From the NCBI RefSeq assembly GCF_007570865.1, contig NZ_VLPS01000001.1, positions 744,001 through 808,000 of the forward strand: DNA of 64,000 nucleotides, in the 5' to 3' direction. The notes beneath the pieces are model-generated. The model worked only from the letters and a program-made list of their open reading frames with translations. It was not told where the DNA came from and made no database searches. Shown in pieces: positions 36,573 through 44,473 of the stretch. Position numbers and translations under genes: made by a program. Positions within the stretch are counted from its first letter, which is position 1, and every line of letters starts with the position of its first letter. Origin of the DNA: Atlantibacter subterraneus. GTDB taxonomy: Bacteria; Pseudomonadota; Gammaproteobacteria; Enterobacterales; Enterobacteriaceae.

Positions 36573-37103
36573 ATGCGCTCAAAATACACCTCACTGCAAA
36601 TTACACTGCACTGGCTGGTTTTTCTGTTGGTGATCGTTGCCTATACGGCAATGGAGTTGCGCAGCGAATTTCCACGCAGCATCCGCCCGATTGTGGCGTC
36701 TGTTCACTTCAGCTGCGGCATCACAATCTTTGTATTAATGGCGATACGGCTGGCGCTGCGCATTAATTACGCCGCGCCGCCCATTACGCCCAGGCCGCAT
36801 CCGCTGTTTATCGGGCTTTCCCATCTGGTGCATTTGCTGATTTATGTTATTTACCTCGCGCTGCCGCTGCTGGGCGTCACCATGAAATACTATGGCGGCA
36901 GTGAGTGGGTGGCTTTTGGCATTGCGATGCCCGTGGCGGCAGAGCCGGATGAGGATTTCGCTGATACGCTGGCGGATTATCACGAACTTATCGCCCGGCT
37001 GGGCTACCTCGTGCTAGCCCTGCATGCCGCGGCGGCGCTGTTTCATCACTACGTCTGGAAGGACAATACGCTGCTGCGCATGATGCCCGGCAAACGGCCT
37101 TAA
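36573..37103 (+). CDS. cybB: Cytochrome b561 CybB
   Basis: Protein of 176 residues with four membrane helices. Histidines in LHWLVFLL, VHFSCG, SHLVHLLIY and LHAAAALFHHY are placed to hold two haem b groups. E. coli CybB is a superoxide:ubiquinone oxidoreductase of the inner membrane. Length and C-terminal WKDNTLLRMMPGKRP match E. coli. Confidence 0.93.
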   Translation: MRSKYTSLQITLHWLVFLLVIVAYTAMELRSEFPRSIRPIVASVHFSCGITIFVLMAIRLALRINYAAPPITPRPHPLFIGLSHLVHLLIYVIYLALPLLGVTMKYYGGSEWVAFGIAMPVAAEPDEDFADTLADYHELIARLGYLVLALHAAAALFHHYVWKDNTLLRMMPGKRP

Positions 37104-37107
37104 AATA

Positions 37108-37131
37108 AAGTTGCATTTTAACTGCACATTT
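37108..37131. promoter_or_regulatory. NsrR-like half sites upstream of yeaR
   Basis: AAGTTGCATTTTAACTGCAC resembles the NsrR motif (two AAGATGCATTT halves), with the first half strong and the second poor. E. coli yeaR-yoaG is controlled by NsrR and NarL. The match is partial. Confidence 0.35.
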
Positions 37132-37201
37132 TGAAAAATGCCCCCTGACGCAACGTGGTTAAATAGCGTTAACGCTTTCCGCGATTCTCTAAGGGGACAT
37201 T

Positions 37202-37552
37202 ATGCTGCGCATTCCAGCCAATTGTATTCACACCCGCTCCACGCCTTTCTGGAACAAAGACTCCGCGCCCGCGGGCATCTTCAAACGCCATCTCGATACC
37301 GGCACGCGTCCGGGCGTCTATCCTCGCTTATCGGTAATGCAGGGCGCAGTGAAATACTACGGATTCGCCGATGGCGAATGCCCGGATCCGGATAGCGAAC
37401 GCGTAATCAACGCCGGTGAGTTTGGCGTTTTCCCGCCGGAAAAATGGCATTACATCGAACTACTGACTGACGACACCTGGTTTAACGTCGACTTTTTCGT
37501 CGCCCCTGAGGTGCTGTTAGAGGGCGCAAAACTGCGCAACGTGAAAAAATAA
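37202..37552 (+). CDS. yeaR: DUF1971 protein YeaR
   Basis: Protein of 116 residues of the TehB-like cupin DUF1971 family (NKDSAPAGIFKRHLDTGTRPGV split over its N-terminal half, then GEFGVFPPEKWHYIEL and FNVDFFV). In E. coli it is induced by nitrate and nitric oxide and linked to tellurite/oxidant tolerance. GGGGA precedes the ATG. yoaG follows ten bases later, so the two form an operon as in E. coli, but at a different chromosomal place. Confidence 0.9.
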   Translation: MLRIPANCIHTRSTPFWNKDSAPAGIFKRHLDTGTRPGVYPRLSVMQGAVKYYGFADGECPDPDSERVINAGEFGVFPPEKWHYIELLTDDTWFNVDFFVAPEVLLEGAKLRNVKK

Positions 37553-37562
37553 GGAGTCAATG

Positions 37563-37745
37563 ATGGGCAAAGCAACCTATACCGTAACGGTAACCAATAA
37601 CAGCAATGGCGTGTCGGTGGATTATGAAACCGAAACGCCGATGGCCCTGCTGGTGCCGGATGTGGCCGCCGAGGTGGTTAAAGAGTTGGTTAACACCGTG
37701 CGGGCTTACGATACCGAAGATGAACATGAGGTCTGCGGCTGGTAA
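37563..37745 (+). CDS. yoaG: DUF1869 protein YoaG
   Basis: Protein of 60 residues, nearly identical to E. coli YoaG (GKATYTVTVTNNSNGV at the start, EHEVCGW at the end). The ATG at 37563 fits the family start; AAGGAG lies upstream. Homodimer of unknown role, co-transcribed with yeaR. Confidence 0.93.
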   Translation: MGKATYTVTVTNNSNGVSVDYETETPMALLVPDVAAEVVKELVNTVRAYDTEDEHEVCGW

Positions 37746-37876
37746 AACACGGCTCGCGTGCGAGGAGATCGTGATTGATGATCTCCTGCGGGCTTATCCA
37801 TAGATTTTCTGAATATGACTTCGTTCCGCTGATACCGTGGAGTATGCTGACATTTTGATTGATATAAAAGGAGATC

Positions 37877-38089
37877 ATGGTGTTAGAAGGGTATTTTGAC
37901 GATACTGATGCAGTACAAAACAAACAGCGTCTGCTCGCCGTTGCGGCCGCACTCGAAATTGCGAAATCCGCTGTGGGCGCGGGCAACGGGATTTCTGGGG
38001 CGCGTACGGAATACGATTTACAGTCGGTAGCTAGAGAGATCGGCCCATTGGCGGATGCGATTCAGGAAGCACTCGCGCCGCGTAGCTAA
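37877..38089 (+). CDS. Small conserved hypothetical protein (70 aa)
   Basis: Protein of 70 residues with AAGGAG eight bases before ATG. Soluble, alanine-rich and helical (LLAVAAALEIAKSAVGAG, REIGPLADAIQEAL). Not recognised by family. An inverted repeat AACCGGGC/GCCCGGTT (38099-38130) follows but lacks a T-run on this strand. Confidence 0.7.
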   Translation: MVLEGYFDDTDAVQNKQRLLAVAAALEIAKSAVGAGNGISGARTEYDLQSVAREIGPLADAIQEALAPRS

Positions 38090-38338
38090 CATCAGACAAA
38101 CCGGGCCCGCAGAATATCGTACGCCCGGTTAAAAATTATGGTTTAGGGCAGGAAAAACAGCACAAGCCCATTTCCAGAACCCGTGTTTCGAAATAACGGA
38201 CGCTCAGACGTAACGGGCAGAATACTACGCCAATATTTTTTGAATAAATGTTAATAGTTAATAATGAAGCGTTTTTATTCGCTTCATTATTAATTCGTGC
38301 GCACTGACTGTAATTTTTATATTCGGTGACAGTGAGAG

Positions 38339-38683
38339 TTAACTTTTAACAGGTCTGATACCGTAAGGACATATTTTAAATAAACAACTCTCAGCGCGGC
38401 TACATTCGCAAGAAAGAAGGGCATCATTGCCCGGACAACGCATTGTTGATTTAAACGTATTCCAGAGTACGGGATTAAACGGAAAGGCGTGAATAATTTC
38501 GATGTTTCTGGCGCGACCGTTAATATTAATGCCGAAATAACCTGTATTGAGGGTGTTTCCGGTGCGTATAAAATAACTGCCTTTATACCACAAAATGAGT
38601 TTCAAGTTTCTGGTACTTGATACTCGTGCAAAAAATGTACCAGTCGAGGGGCAAACTAACTGCTTTTCTACAACCCATTCCAT
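38339..38683 (-). CDS. Hypothetical protein in AT-rich island (114 aa)
   Basis: Protein of 114 residues, start at 38683 with AGGAG twelve bases upstream. No signal peptide or membrane helix. Eight cysteines, several in the C-terminal SCECSRAESCLFKICPYG stretch, suggest a small disulfide- or metal-stabilised domain. Composition is plausible for protein, and the codon use is AT-rich like the surrounding kilobase, which contains no other gene from 38090 to 39106. Looks horizontally acquired. Family not recognised. Confidence 0.5.
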   Translation of the reverse strand: MEWVVEKQLVCPSTGTFFARVSSTRNLKLILWYKGSYFIRTGNTLNTGYFGININGRARNIEIIHAFPFNPVLWNTFKSTMRCPGNDALLSCECSRAESCLFKICPYGIRPVKS

Positions 38684-39106
38684 GCGAATATACTACTCCT
38701 GTGTGTGTTTGCATTTATACAACTGCCTCTTGCAACTGCAATTCAATATTAGCAAACGAAATAACCTTGTCTAATAAAAATCTTAAAAAAATCACCTTAA
38801 ACTAAATTTTAAAATTTATGACGATATTTTTACTTGTATTACGTGTTGATATATAAAGATATTCCAATAAAAACTCGCGGATTGATTCGTTGGGGGACTA
38901 TTTTTTGGCTACTATTTTCTCAGGAAACTGGTTAATTACTGTAACAGATTTTCGAGTCAGGAATAATTCTTTATGCTATTGACAGGAATAATGGAATTGT
39001 TCCTGTCAATGAAAAGTCTATTTAAAGTCTATGGCGAAAAGCTACCTTTACAAAACAGGTCGAGATCACTTCTCTGGGTGTTAAAATGGAATGACGAGCC
39101 GTTTTT
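38684..39106. other. Non-coding AT-rich stretch
   Basis: About 420 bases rich in A and T with no supported reading frame. Possible promoter sequence for the minus-strand gene at 38683. Otherwise nothing recognised. Confidence 0.4.
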
Positions 39107-39262
39107 TCACAGCGCCATACCGATCACCGCATTCACCACCGTTGAGACCATAAAAACACCGCCGACGATAAAGAAAGCACGATTCTTCCTGGTCAAGCCC
39201 AGGGTCAGCATTACAACGGCCGTGACAAAAAACGGGATGGCGATAATGCTGAAAGTATTCAT
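39107..39262 (-). CDS. Small two-helix membrane protein (51 aa)
   Basis: Starts at 39262 with AGGAAGAG five bases upstream. Two hydrophobic helices (IIAIPFFVTAVVMLTLGL and AFFIVGGVFMVSTVVNAVIG) joined by TRKNR. Inner-membrane protein of unknown function; no family recognised. Confidence 0.65.
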   Translation of the reverse strand: MNTFSIIAIPFFVTAVVMLTLGLTRKNRAFFIVGGVFMVSTVVNAVIGMAL

Positions 39263-39423
39263 AACTCTTCCTGTGCGGTTTGATAAACAACTCATGGCAG
39301 GATAGGGAGTCTGCTATATGACGTACAACTGCCTTTTTTTGTAGGAAACGCGGTACGGAGTCGGGATCCCGGTAAGACGCCTTTGACGGCTACAATAAAT
39401 AACGTGATACGAGGAGAAAACGG

Positions 39424-40020
39424 ATGAATGTCATTGATTCACTACAGGCAGAGGGCGGTAGCTGGCTTAATCCACCCGACGAGTATGGTTTTGAAAATGG
39501 AAACCTGCGCGTGACAACACACGCTAACACGGATTTCTGGATGCGGACTTATTACGGTTTTCAGAGGCATAGCGGTCACGCATATGGATTTTATGTCGAA
39601 GAGGAATTTTTCCTTCAGGTAAAAGTCATGGCTGAGTTCACCCATCTTTATGACCAGGCTGGCATCTTCATTCTGGATGATGAAGAACACTGGGTAAAGG
39701 CAGGCATCGAGTTTAATGACGAGCAACCCGCCATCGGCAGCGTGGTGACGCGTGGCACATCAGACTGGGCAACCGGCCTGTTCCCGGGGGATCCGGGCAC
39801 ATTCTGGATGCGCGCGAACCTGGAAAACGAGGCGTTACGGATCCAGTATTCCACTGACGGTATAACGTGGCCGCTGCTGCGATTGTGTCACTGGCCTCAT
39901 CGCCAAAAGCGTTTTGTTGGCGTCATGGCGTGTACGCCAGAAAGGCAGGGGCTTGAGGTCGTATTCAGTGATTTTTCCCTCGGAAAACCTTGCGGTAAAG
40001 CGCTGCACGATCTGTCCTGA
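39424..40020 (+). CDS. DUF1349 concanavalin-like protein
   Basis: Protein of 198 residues with GAGGAG upstream. Beta-sandwich pattern of the DUF1349 family (TNTDFWMRT-type strand as HANTDFWMRTYYG, DQAGIFILDDEEHWVKAGIEF, and DWATGLFPGDPGTFWMR). No signal peptide. These proteins are annotated after a yeast enolase regulator, but no molecular role is known. Confidence 0.85.
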   Translation: MNVIDSLQAEGGSWLNPPDEYGFENGNLRVTTHANTDFWMRTYYGFQRHSGHAYGFYVEEEFFLQVKVMAEFTHLYDQAGIFILDDEEHWVKAGIEFNDEQPAIGSVVTRGTSDWATGLFPGDPGTFWMRANLENEALRIQYSTDGITWPLLRLCHWPHRQKRFVGVMACTPERQGLEVVFSDFSLGKPCGKALHDLS

Positions 40021-40200
40021 CCAACATTTTCAGCGATTTAACGCCCTGCGTTTTCGTCATTTCCTGCCGTTTTTCGTGAGGTCCATCACTTAATCTGCTG
40101 TCGACCACTATACTGACCATAACCGTTGACATTTTCATACGAAACCGCACACGGTTGATTATCTGGCACTAACCTCATCCATGACGACCAGGAGAGCAAA

Positions 40201-40782
40201 ATGCAAAAGCGTAAGACCTTGAAAAGTCTGCTAGCCATATCGGCAATAGCAGCGATGTTCAGTACCGTCAGCGTGCAGGCCCAGAAGCAGACTAACGCCG
40301 CGCAGAATAGCACCGCAGGCCAGACCGCCTCGAACGCCAGACTCAGCGCTGGCGACGAAAAAGCGTTAAAGGACATGGCGCAGGCCAATATCAATGAAGT
40401 TGCCGCCGCCAGAATCGCGCTGCAAAAGGCTCAAAGCAGCGAAGTCAAAACCTTCGCCCAGAAGATGATCGAAGACCACGGTGGCGCTTTAAGCAAAGTT
40501 CAGGCGGTTGCTCAGCAAAAAGGGGTGTCTCTGCCGACTGAGCCGGACGCCATGCACAAAGATATGGCTGCGAAGCTTGAACAGCAGACTGGCGACGCCT
40601 TTGACAAGATGTATATGGAAAATGCAGGTACTAAAGATCACGAAATGGTGCTCTCGAAACTGAAGAGTGATGCTCAAAATATCAAGGATCCCGATGTGAA
40701 AGCTCTGGCCGATGCGCACATACCCGTCGTTGAGCAGCACTTAAAGTCCGCCCAGCAGATGTCGACGCAATCAGGTAAGTAA
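40201..40782 (+). CDS. Periplasmic DUF4142 (ferritin-like) protein
   Basis: Protein of 193 residues, signal peptide ending about VSVQA. The mature part is a four-helix bundle of the DUF4142 type: NINEVAAARIALQKAQ, TFAQKMIEDHGGALSKV, DKMYMENAGTKDHEMVL and ALADAHIPVVEQHLKSA, with the histidines expected in the bundle core. AGGAG precedes the ATG. Stress-linked in several enterics; substrate or metal unknown. Confidence 0.85.
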   Translation: MQKRKTLKSLLAISAIAAMFSTVSVQAQKQTNAAQNSTAGQTASNARLSAGDEKALKDMAQANINEVAAARIALQKAQSSEVKTFAQKMIEDHGGALSKVQAVAQQKGVSLPTEPDAMHKDMAAKLEQQTGDAFDKMYMENAGTKDHEMVLSKLKSDAQNIKDPDVKALADAHIPVVEQHLKSAQQMSTQSGK

Positions 40783-40922
40783 ACCGGTTATCGGCAGGTA
40801 TACGGTTCTGACACTCACTCTACGTGTTAATAACGGGAATTGACCCATGCAGCCGTTCGACAGGCTGTGTGGCGCAAACATTGCGAAGGATCGCGCCTGG
40901 CACGAAATCGACTCTCTGGTTT

Positions 40923-41288
40923 CTATTTCCATTTAAACGAAGCAGTTACCGTATTAAATGTCAGGGTTGCCTCGTGCCATTCTTTGCCCTCAAGCAGGGT
41001 TTCAACGCACTGAACAGGGTAAAGATCGTCGGCAGGCTGAAAGCGCTGGTACTCAGAGTCAGCGTTTAACATCACATCGTGATTAACGTTGACTATCCAG
41101 CCATCAGGGTTTTCGGGATCGGGCTTTCGGGTGCATAACAGCCTGGCCTGATAGAAGTTATCCGGTAGCCCTTCGAGCATGCAACCCGTCGCCCACCCAA
41201 TCAATTGCTGGTCTGTGTATTTTTGCGGTTCCTGTTCCGACTGCTGGCTGTTAATCAGCCGGTTAAGCGTATTTAAAAACGAGAACAT
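40923..41288 (-). CDS. Conserved hypothetical protein at prophage border (121 aa)
   Basis: Protein of 121 residues without signal peptide. Recognisable blocks are YTDQQLIGWATGCMLEG, NPDGWIVNVNHDVML and a C-terminal TFNTVTASFKWK. I do not know the family. It is the last gene before the prophage integrase; whether it belongs to host or phage is undecided because the attachment site is not visible. Confidence 0.6.
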   Translation of the reverse strand: MFSFLNTLNRLINSQQSEQEPQKYTDQQLIGWATGCMLEGLPDNFYQARLLCTRKPDPENPDGWIVNVNHDVMLNADSEYQRFQPADDLYPVQCVETLLEGKEWHEATLTFNTVTASFKWK

Positions 41289-41543
41289 GTGTTTTCCCTG
41301 GTAAGTTCAGATGACTGAGTATCGTGTCAGTAGTCTCTAAAGTTAAGCAATTATCATTTTAAGCATGGAGTGAAATTTCACCTGGCGGCCTTAAATAACC
41401 ACTGATGTCGTAACTAAACGCATTCTAACCCCCTGAATCCCAACAAAAACATAAACCTTACAATCATTTGCCGATCCTGTTACTATACCCCCCTATAGTA
41501 TCAAAATATTTTCATAAATAATTGATTATTAAAGGTTATTTAA
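41289..41543. other. Host-prophage junction region
   Basis: Gene-free 255 bases between the hypothetical gene and the integrase stop. attL should lie here, but the right end of the prophage is outside the window, so its core cannot be identified. At 41482-41499 there is a perfect palindrome ACTATA-CCCCCC-TATAGT. No tRNA gene is present. Confidence 0.5.
41482..41499. promoter_or_regulatory. Palindrome with C6 centre, CsoR/RcnR/FrmR-like operator
   Basis: ACTATA-CCCCCC-TATAGT. A G/C tract flanked by AT-rich inverted arms is the operator form of CsoR/RcnR/FrmR-type tetrameric repressors. No regulator of that family is in the window. Confidence 0.4.
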
Positions 41544-42809
41544 TCATTTAATGCTTTTCAGGGGCGTAATGGGGGCGGTTGCCAATTTTCCATTCAGCAT
41601 CTCGACCTGATCCCCGTCGAATTCTTTAATCCAGGATGAATAGACGCGATAGACCATTTGCGCATCTTCATGCCCGAGCTGGCTGGCGATAAACGTAGGG
41701 TTTGCACCCGCAGACAACGCCCAGCACGCAAAAGTATGCCGGGTCTGGTAAGGCGTTCTTCTGCGGATGCCGCTTTTATTCACTGATACATCCCACCGGT
41801 CGCTTATGGACTGAGTGGAGAAATACTTGCCTGGCTGACCGTAACGCAAACCCGGTACGAAAACGAAACGGTGATTTTGGATCTCGGTTTTTCCATACTC
41901 CCTGAAATGCTGAACTATCTCTGTAATCGCTAAGCTGCCGGTAACTGAATACTGGGCTTTCAGAGCTTCAAGAGCAGGGGCGAGTAGGGTGATGATGCGA
42001 TCACCTGCGAGTGTTTTAGGCGGAACAAAATCGCCCCGGCCTGTCAGGTTTCTCCTGATATGAACCGTGCCTGCATTTAAATCAACATCGTCCCATGCAA
42101 GCGCCGCAATTTCCCCGTGACGCAGGCCTGAATTAATGGCGAACTGCCACATATTTCGATCCTGTCCGGTTATCGCCAGTATGAGTGCGGCATATTCATC
42201 TCTGAGAAGAGGGTCTGGTTTGGTGCGATCTTTATGTAGCTTGGGAATGTACTCGAACGGCTTATCTTGTATGAATTTGCTCCTGTGGGCATAACGAAGA
42301 ATTTGACAGGTCAGGGATATGTAGTCATTGACCGTGTTAACACTGCGACCGATTTTCTTTCTTTTGTGGCCATCTGCGTAAAAAGTTTCTCCCCGCAGTA
42401 GTTCTTTGCGGTAGTTCATCATGTCGCTGTGTGTGATATCGGCTATAGGTGTCATCTCGCCGATAATCCTGTTCATTGTCTTTAGCTGGGCGAGAACGCG
42501 TGCCATAGTATTCTTTGAGATATCTTCTTCTTTTGCACCCAACCAGAGTGCGACTAACTCTCCCCATGTTTTTGCTACACGTGTGGAAGTAAATTTTTTA
42601 ACCGCATTTGATTCTGGAAAACGAAGCGCGTAATCGAACTCGCCCAGCTGGATCTCGCTCATGATCAGCGCCCGCAGGCTGCCGGCTTTTCTGATATTGG
42701 CATTATTGACTACCCAACCCTTCAGTACCTCACGACAACGCTTGCCACGGAAGGTGAAGGTGATACGAATTTTTCCGTTATGTATTTCAACACCCGTTGG
42801 GTAATTCAT
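41544..42809 (-). CDS. Tyrosine-recombinase integrase
   Basis: Protein of 421 residues starting at 42809 (AGGA upstream); the longer frame overlaps xis. The N-terminal MNYPTGVEIHNGKIRI arm domain is of the phi80/P22-type integrases. Catalytic residues: Arg in NSGLRHGEIAAL, His-x-x-Arg equivalent in PYQTRHTFACWAL, histidine in SQLGHEDAQM and the tyrosine in VYRVYSSW. It integrates and excises the prophage at attachment sites. Its start overlaps the xis stop. Confidence 0.93.
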   Translation of the reverse strand: MNYPTGVEIHNGKIRITFTFRGKRCREVLKGWVVNNANIRKAGSLRALIMSEIQLGEFDYALRFPESNAVKKFTSTRVAKTWGELVALWLGAKEEDISKNTMARVLAQLKTMNRIIGEMTPIADITHSDMMNYRKELLRGETFYADGHKRKKIGRSVNTVNDYISLTCQILRYAHRSKFIQDKPFEYIPKLHKDRTKPDPLLRDEYAALILAITGQDRNMWQFAINSGLRHGEIAALAWDDVDLNAGTVHIRRNLTGRGDFVPPKTLAGDRIITLLAPALEALKAQYSVTGSLAITEIVQHFREYGKTEIQNHRFVFVPGLRYGQPGKYFSTQSISDRWDVSVNKSGIRRRTPYQTRHTFACWALSAGANPTFIASQLGHEDAQMVYRVYSSWIKEFDGDQVEMLNGKLATAPITPLKSIK

Positions 42810-43021
42810 TACGATTCCTGTACCAGCTGATTGATGCGCGGATAGTTGTACCAGATGATCCCTCGTTTGGTTTCTTTTCCTGTCATTGTGACTTTTTTGA
42901 AGTGAACACCTTCCACCCATGTTCCATGTCGATGCTCTTTGATCTGCCGGTTACTCAGGCCGGTTTTTTCGGCCAGTTTTAACTCGACAACCCATTCTTC
43001 GTTAAAAATAACCTGTGCCAT
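42809..43021 (-). CDS. Excisionase (DUF1233 type)
   Basis: Protein of 70 residues with GGAG upstream. The pattern NEEWVVELKLAEKTGLSNRQ, KEHRHGTWVEGVHFKK and the basic end is that of small winged-helix excisionases next to int. It overlaps the integrase start, so the two are co-translated. Confidence 0.85.
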   Translation of the reverse strand: MAQVIFNEEWVVELKLAEKTGLSNRQIKEHRHGTWVEGVHFKKVTMTGKETKRGIIWYNYPRINQLVQES

Positions 43022-43085
43022 AGTTGCTCCATGGCGGCAGACATGAGTATATCCACGCCCGCCGCAGTGAGTTGATAAATCGATA

Positions 43086-43316
43086 TCAACAGACGACGGC
43101 CCGCAACCGCCGCATGCCTGTCATTGCCGTGGCTACATAGCTGGATTTGCGGTTAACCACTTCCACAATCACTTTTGTTCCCTGTACAGCCACCGTATAG
43201 GTGGATTTTGTTTTCTGAGGACCGTAATCGCCGAATCTGGTTACGTGTTCTGCCAGCGCTGCATTACATGCCTGCCGTGCAATTGGTGATGATTTGCTGC
43301 GATTGATTAGTCTCAT
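43086..43316 (-). CDS. DUF4060 phage protein
   Basis: Protein of 76 residues (MRLINRSKSSPIARQACNA, then STYTVAVQGTKVIVEVVNRK). I recognise it as the DUF4060 family found in early left operons of Enterobacteriaceae prophages. Function unknown. The ATG at 43319 in the same frame is an alternative. Confidence 0.75.
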   Translation of the reverse strand: MRLINRSKSSPIARQACNAALAEHVTRFGDYGPQKTKSTYTVAVQGTKVIVEVVNRKSSYVATAMTGMRRLRAVVC

Positions 43317-43349
43317 CATTAACCGGGAGGGCGAACCCTCCCGCCTCCC

Positions 43350-44462
43350 TTAGCCGACATACTCAGGTTTCATATCCAGCAGCGTGATGCTGAACTTCTC
43401 GTACAGTTCATCGCCCAGATGACGTTTCGCCGCCGTCAGTGTTTTCTCAACGGCCAGGAATCGCTGATCTGCATCCGGTTCATCCGGCTGCGGCAGGGAG
43501 TTGATCGCTGCTTCGACTTTGTTGCGCGCGTCCATCAGGTAATAGCGCTTCACGGCTTTGTTTTTCAGCTCAGTGAACAGTGTGGAACCCAGGGTGGCTT
43601 TTGCGGATTCGATATCTACACGTACCGCTTTCGCACCATCGACGTCTTCGGCAGCTTCAATGCGGTCCCGGAATTCGTCTGCAATGGCGTCGACGTTAAC
43701 CGTGGATTCCCGCGCGCTGGTGGTGGTTGTTACGTTGTCACCTGAGATTTCAGCCAGACTTACCCGCGCTGGCGCCGGGTTTATCTCTTTCTCGGTGCGC
43801 TGCTCCACCTCATCAGGCGTATACACGCCGAGAACAACCGCTGGGCAGTAGAGACGCGCCCAGTACTTCAGTGCCAGGTAAGCGATCTGCTGTTTCGGGT
43901 TTGATATCCACAGCGGCGAATTGCGGGTAATCACGCTGGAAAGGAAGACCGGTTCTCCCCAGGTGATTTCACTCTCGCCGCGGATGACCGCACCCACGCG
44001 AACCGACAGGCCCTGTTCGTCGGCGCTGGACCAGCCGCGTACCATTTCTTTCTTGTCGTACGTCCCGCCGCCTTTCGCTGGCTTCTTTACGATCTCTTCA
44101 CGGCTGCTGGCGCATTTCGACCAGTCGCCTTCGTACTCATAGTGGAAGCGGCCCACGATTGCGTTTGAGCTGGAGATCACCGCGTTGACCAGCTGCGCTT
44201 CGTAACCCAGTACGCCGTTGACCAGGTGCGTTTTCTGCGCCACAGCGTAAGGGTTCATGCCCCACTGCATGGCCTGCATGATGATGGCCATGCAGTCGGC
44301 TGGGTTACCGCGAAGATGTTCAGGAACCGTAACGGCGGCCTGCGCCATCAAACCGGCAACGGCCTGCAGCTGGGTTAACGCCTGCACATTGAAAATGGCA
44401 TTGCTCGCTGAAATGGTGTTTGGTGTCTGTTGCTCAGCGTTCACGATATTCATGTTTTCCAT
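43350..44462 (-). CDS. recT: RecT-family single-strand annealing protein
   Basis: Protein of 370 residues; ATG at 44462 is preferred because AAGGGG is 7 bases upstream. The RecT domain (about 40-230) includes GNPADCMAIIMQAMQWGMNP, ITWGEPVFLSS and NPKQQIAYLALKYWARLYCP. Longer than E. coli RecT (269) by a C-terminal acidic/helical tail, which may bind partners. It anneals the single strands made by the neighbouring RecE exonuclease during phage recombination. Confidence 0.9.
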   Translation of the reverse strand: MENMNIVNAEQQTPNTISASNAIFNVQALTQLQAVAGLMAQAAVTVPEHLRGNPADCMAIIMQAMQWGMNPYAVAQKTHLVNGVLGYEAQLVNAVISSSNAIVGRFHYEYEGDWSKCASSREEIVKKPAKGGGTYDKKEMVRGWSSADEQGLSVRVGAVIRGESEITWGEPVFLSSVITRNSPLWISNPKQQIAYLALKYWARLYCPAVVLGVYTPDEVEQRTEKEINPAPARVSLAEISGDNVTTTTSARESTVNVDAIADEFRDRIEAAEDVDGAKAVRVDIESAKATLGSTLFTELKNKAVKRYYLMDARNKVEAAINSLPQPDEPDADQRFLAVEKTLTAAKRHLGDELYEKFSITLLDMKPEYVG

Positions 44463-44473
44463 CGTCATTCCCC

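Noticed and set aside
38099-38130. Inverted repeat AACCGGGC/GCCCGGTT as a terminator
   Set aside because: No T-run on the coding strand of the preceding gene; left as an unexplained hairpin.
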